DNA of 5,532 nt, from assembly GCA_021807065.1 (NCBI GenBank), contig JAKAPO010000180.1:1-5532 (forward strand), read 5' to 3'. Below the pieces are notes generated by a model. That model did no database searches. It worked only from the letters and a program-made list of their open reading frames with translations, and had not been told where the DNA came from. The number at the start of each line of letters is the position of its first letter. Within the stretch, counting starts at the first letter, position 1. The DNA is from a bacterium. Lineage in GTDB: Bacteria; Vulcanimicrobiota; Vulcanimicrobiia; Vulcanimicrobiales; Vulcanimicrobiaceae. A program made the position numbers and the translations under genes. Positions 5,515 to 5,532 of the stretch are shown in pieces.

Positions 5515-5532
5515 ATGTGGCTCGAGCCGATC
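5515..5532 (+). CDS. Start of a further gene, cut by the window edge
   Basis: Only six codons are visible (MWLEPI). The ATG is 2 bases after the stop of the small membrane-protein gene and 9 bases after GGGAGG, so it is very likely the second gene of the same operon. Too little is present to suggest a function. Confidence 0.6.

Overview
This is a high-GC bacterial chromosomal segment made mostly of housekeeping genes. I see no mobile elements, CRISPR array, tRNA or rRNA. The lineage cannot be fixed from this window. RqcH near gmk-rpoZ recalls the Firmicutes yloA/gmk/rpoZ neighbourhood. The GC-rich sequence, the lipoprotein and the unfamiliar exported protein would fit an under-sampled phylum of Eremiobacterota or Armatimonadota type, but that is only a guess.

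Left part (1-2749, all minus strand): one compact gene series, read right to left. It runs from a small predicted lipoprotein (2309-2749) through gmk, guanylate kinase (1692-2312), and rpoZ, RNA polymerase omega (1375-1647), to glmS, glucosamine-6-phosphate synthase (from 1368, running off the left edge). The lipoprotein stop overlaps the gmk GTG start as GTGA. There are 44 bases between gmk and rpoZ and 6 bases between rpoZ and glmS. This looks like one operon covering nucleotide supply, transcription and cell-wall amino-sugar supply.

Middle part (2748-4262, plus strand): an NFACT-family protein, most likely the ribosome quality-control factor RqcH. Its start codon overlaps the start codon of the divergent lipoprotein gene inside a GCATGC palindrome, so no intergenic space separates them. 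The protein is shorter than the Bacillus protein. The missing length falls in the helix-hairpin-helix region and in the segment between the coiled-coil arms.

Right part (4263-5532): a 102-base convergent gap is followed by a minus-strand gene for an exported protein of unrecognised family (4365-5285). A 113-base divergent gap (5286-5398) comes next. Then a 37-residue single-pass membrane protein (5399-5512) with a near-perfect Shine-Dalgarno sequence is followed after 2 bases by the first six codons of another gene (from 5515), with its own strong Shine-Dalgarno sequence. That operon continues beyond the window.

The best candidates for something new are the shared start-codon palindrome with the RqcH-type gene, the compact RqcH architecture, the lipoprotein heading the gmk-rpoZ-glmS series, and the tiny membrane protein at the right edge. 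Nothing here is clearly a new defence or mobile system.
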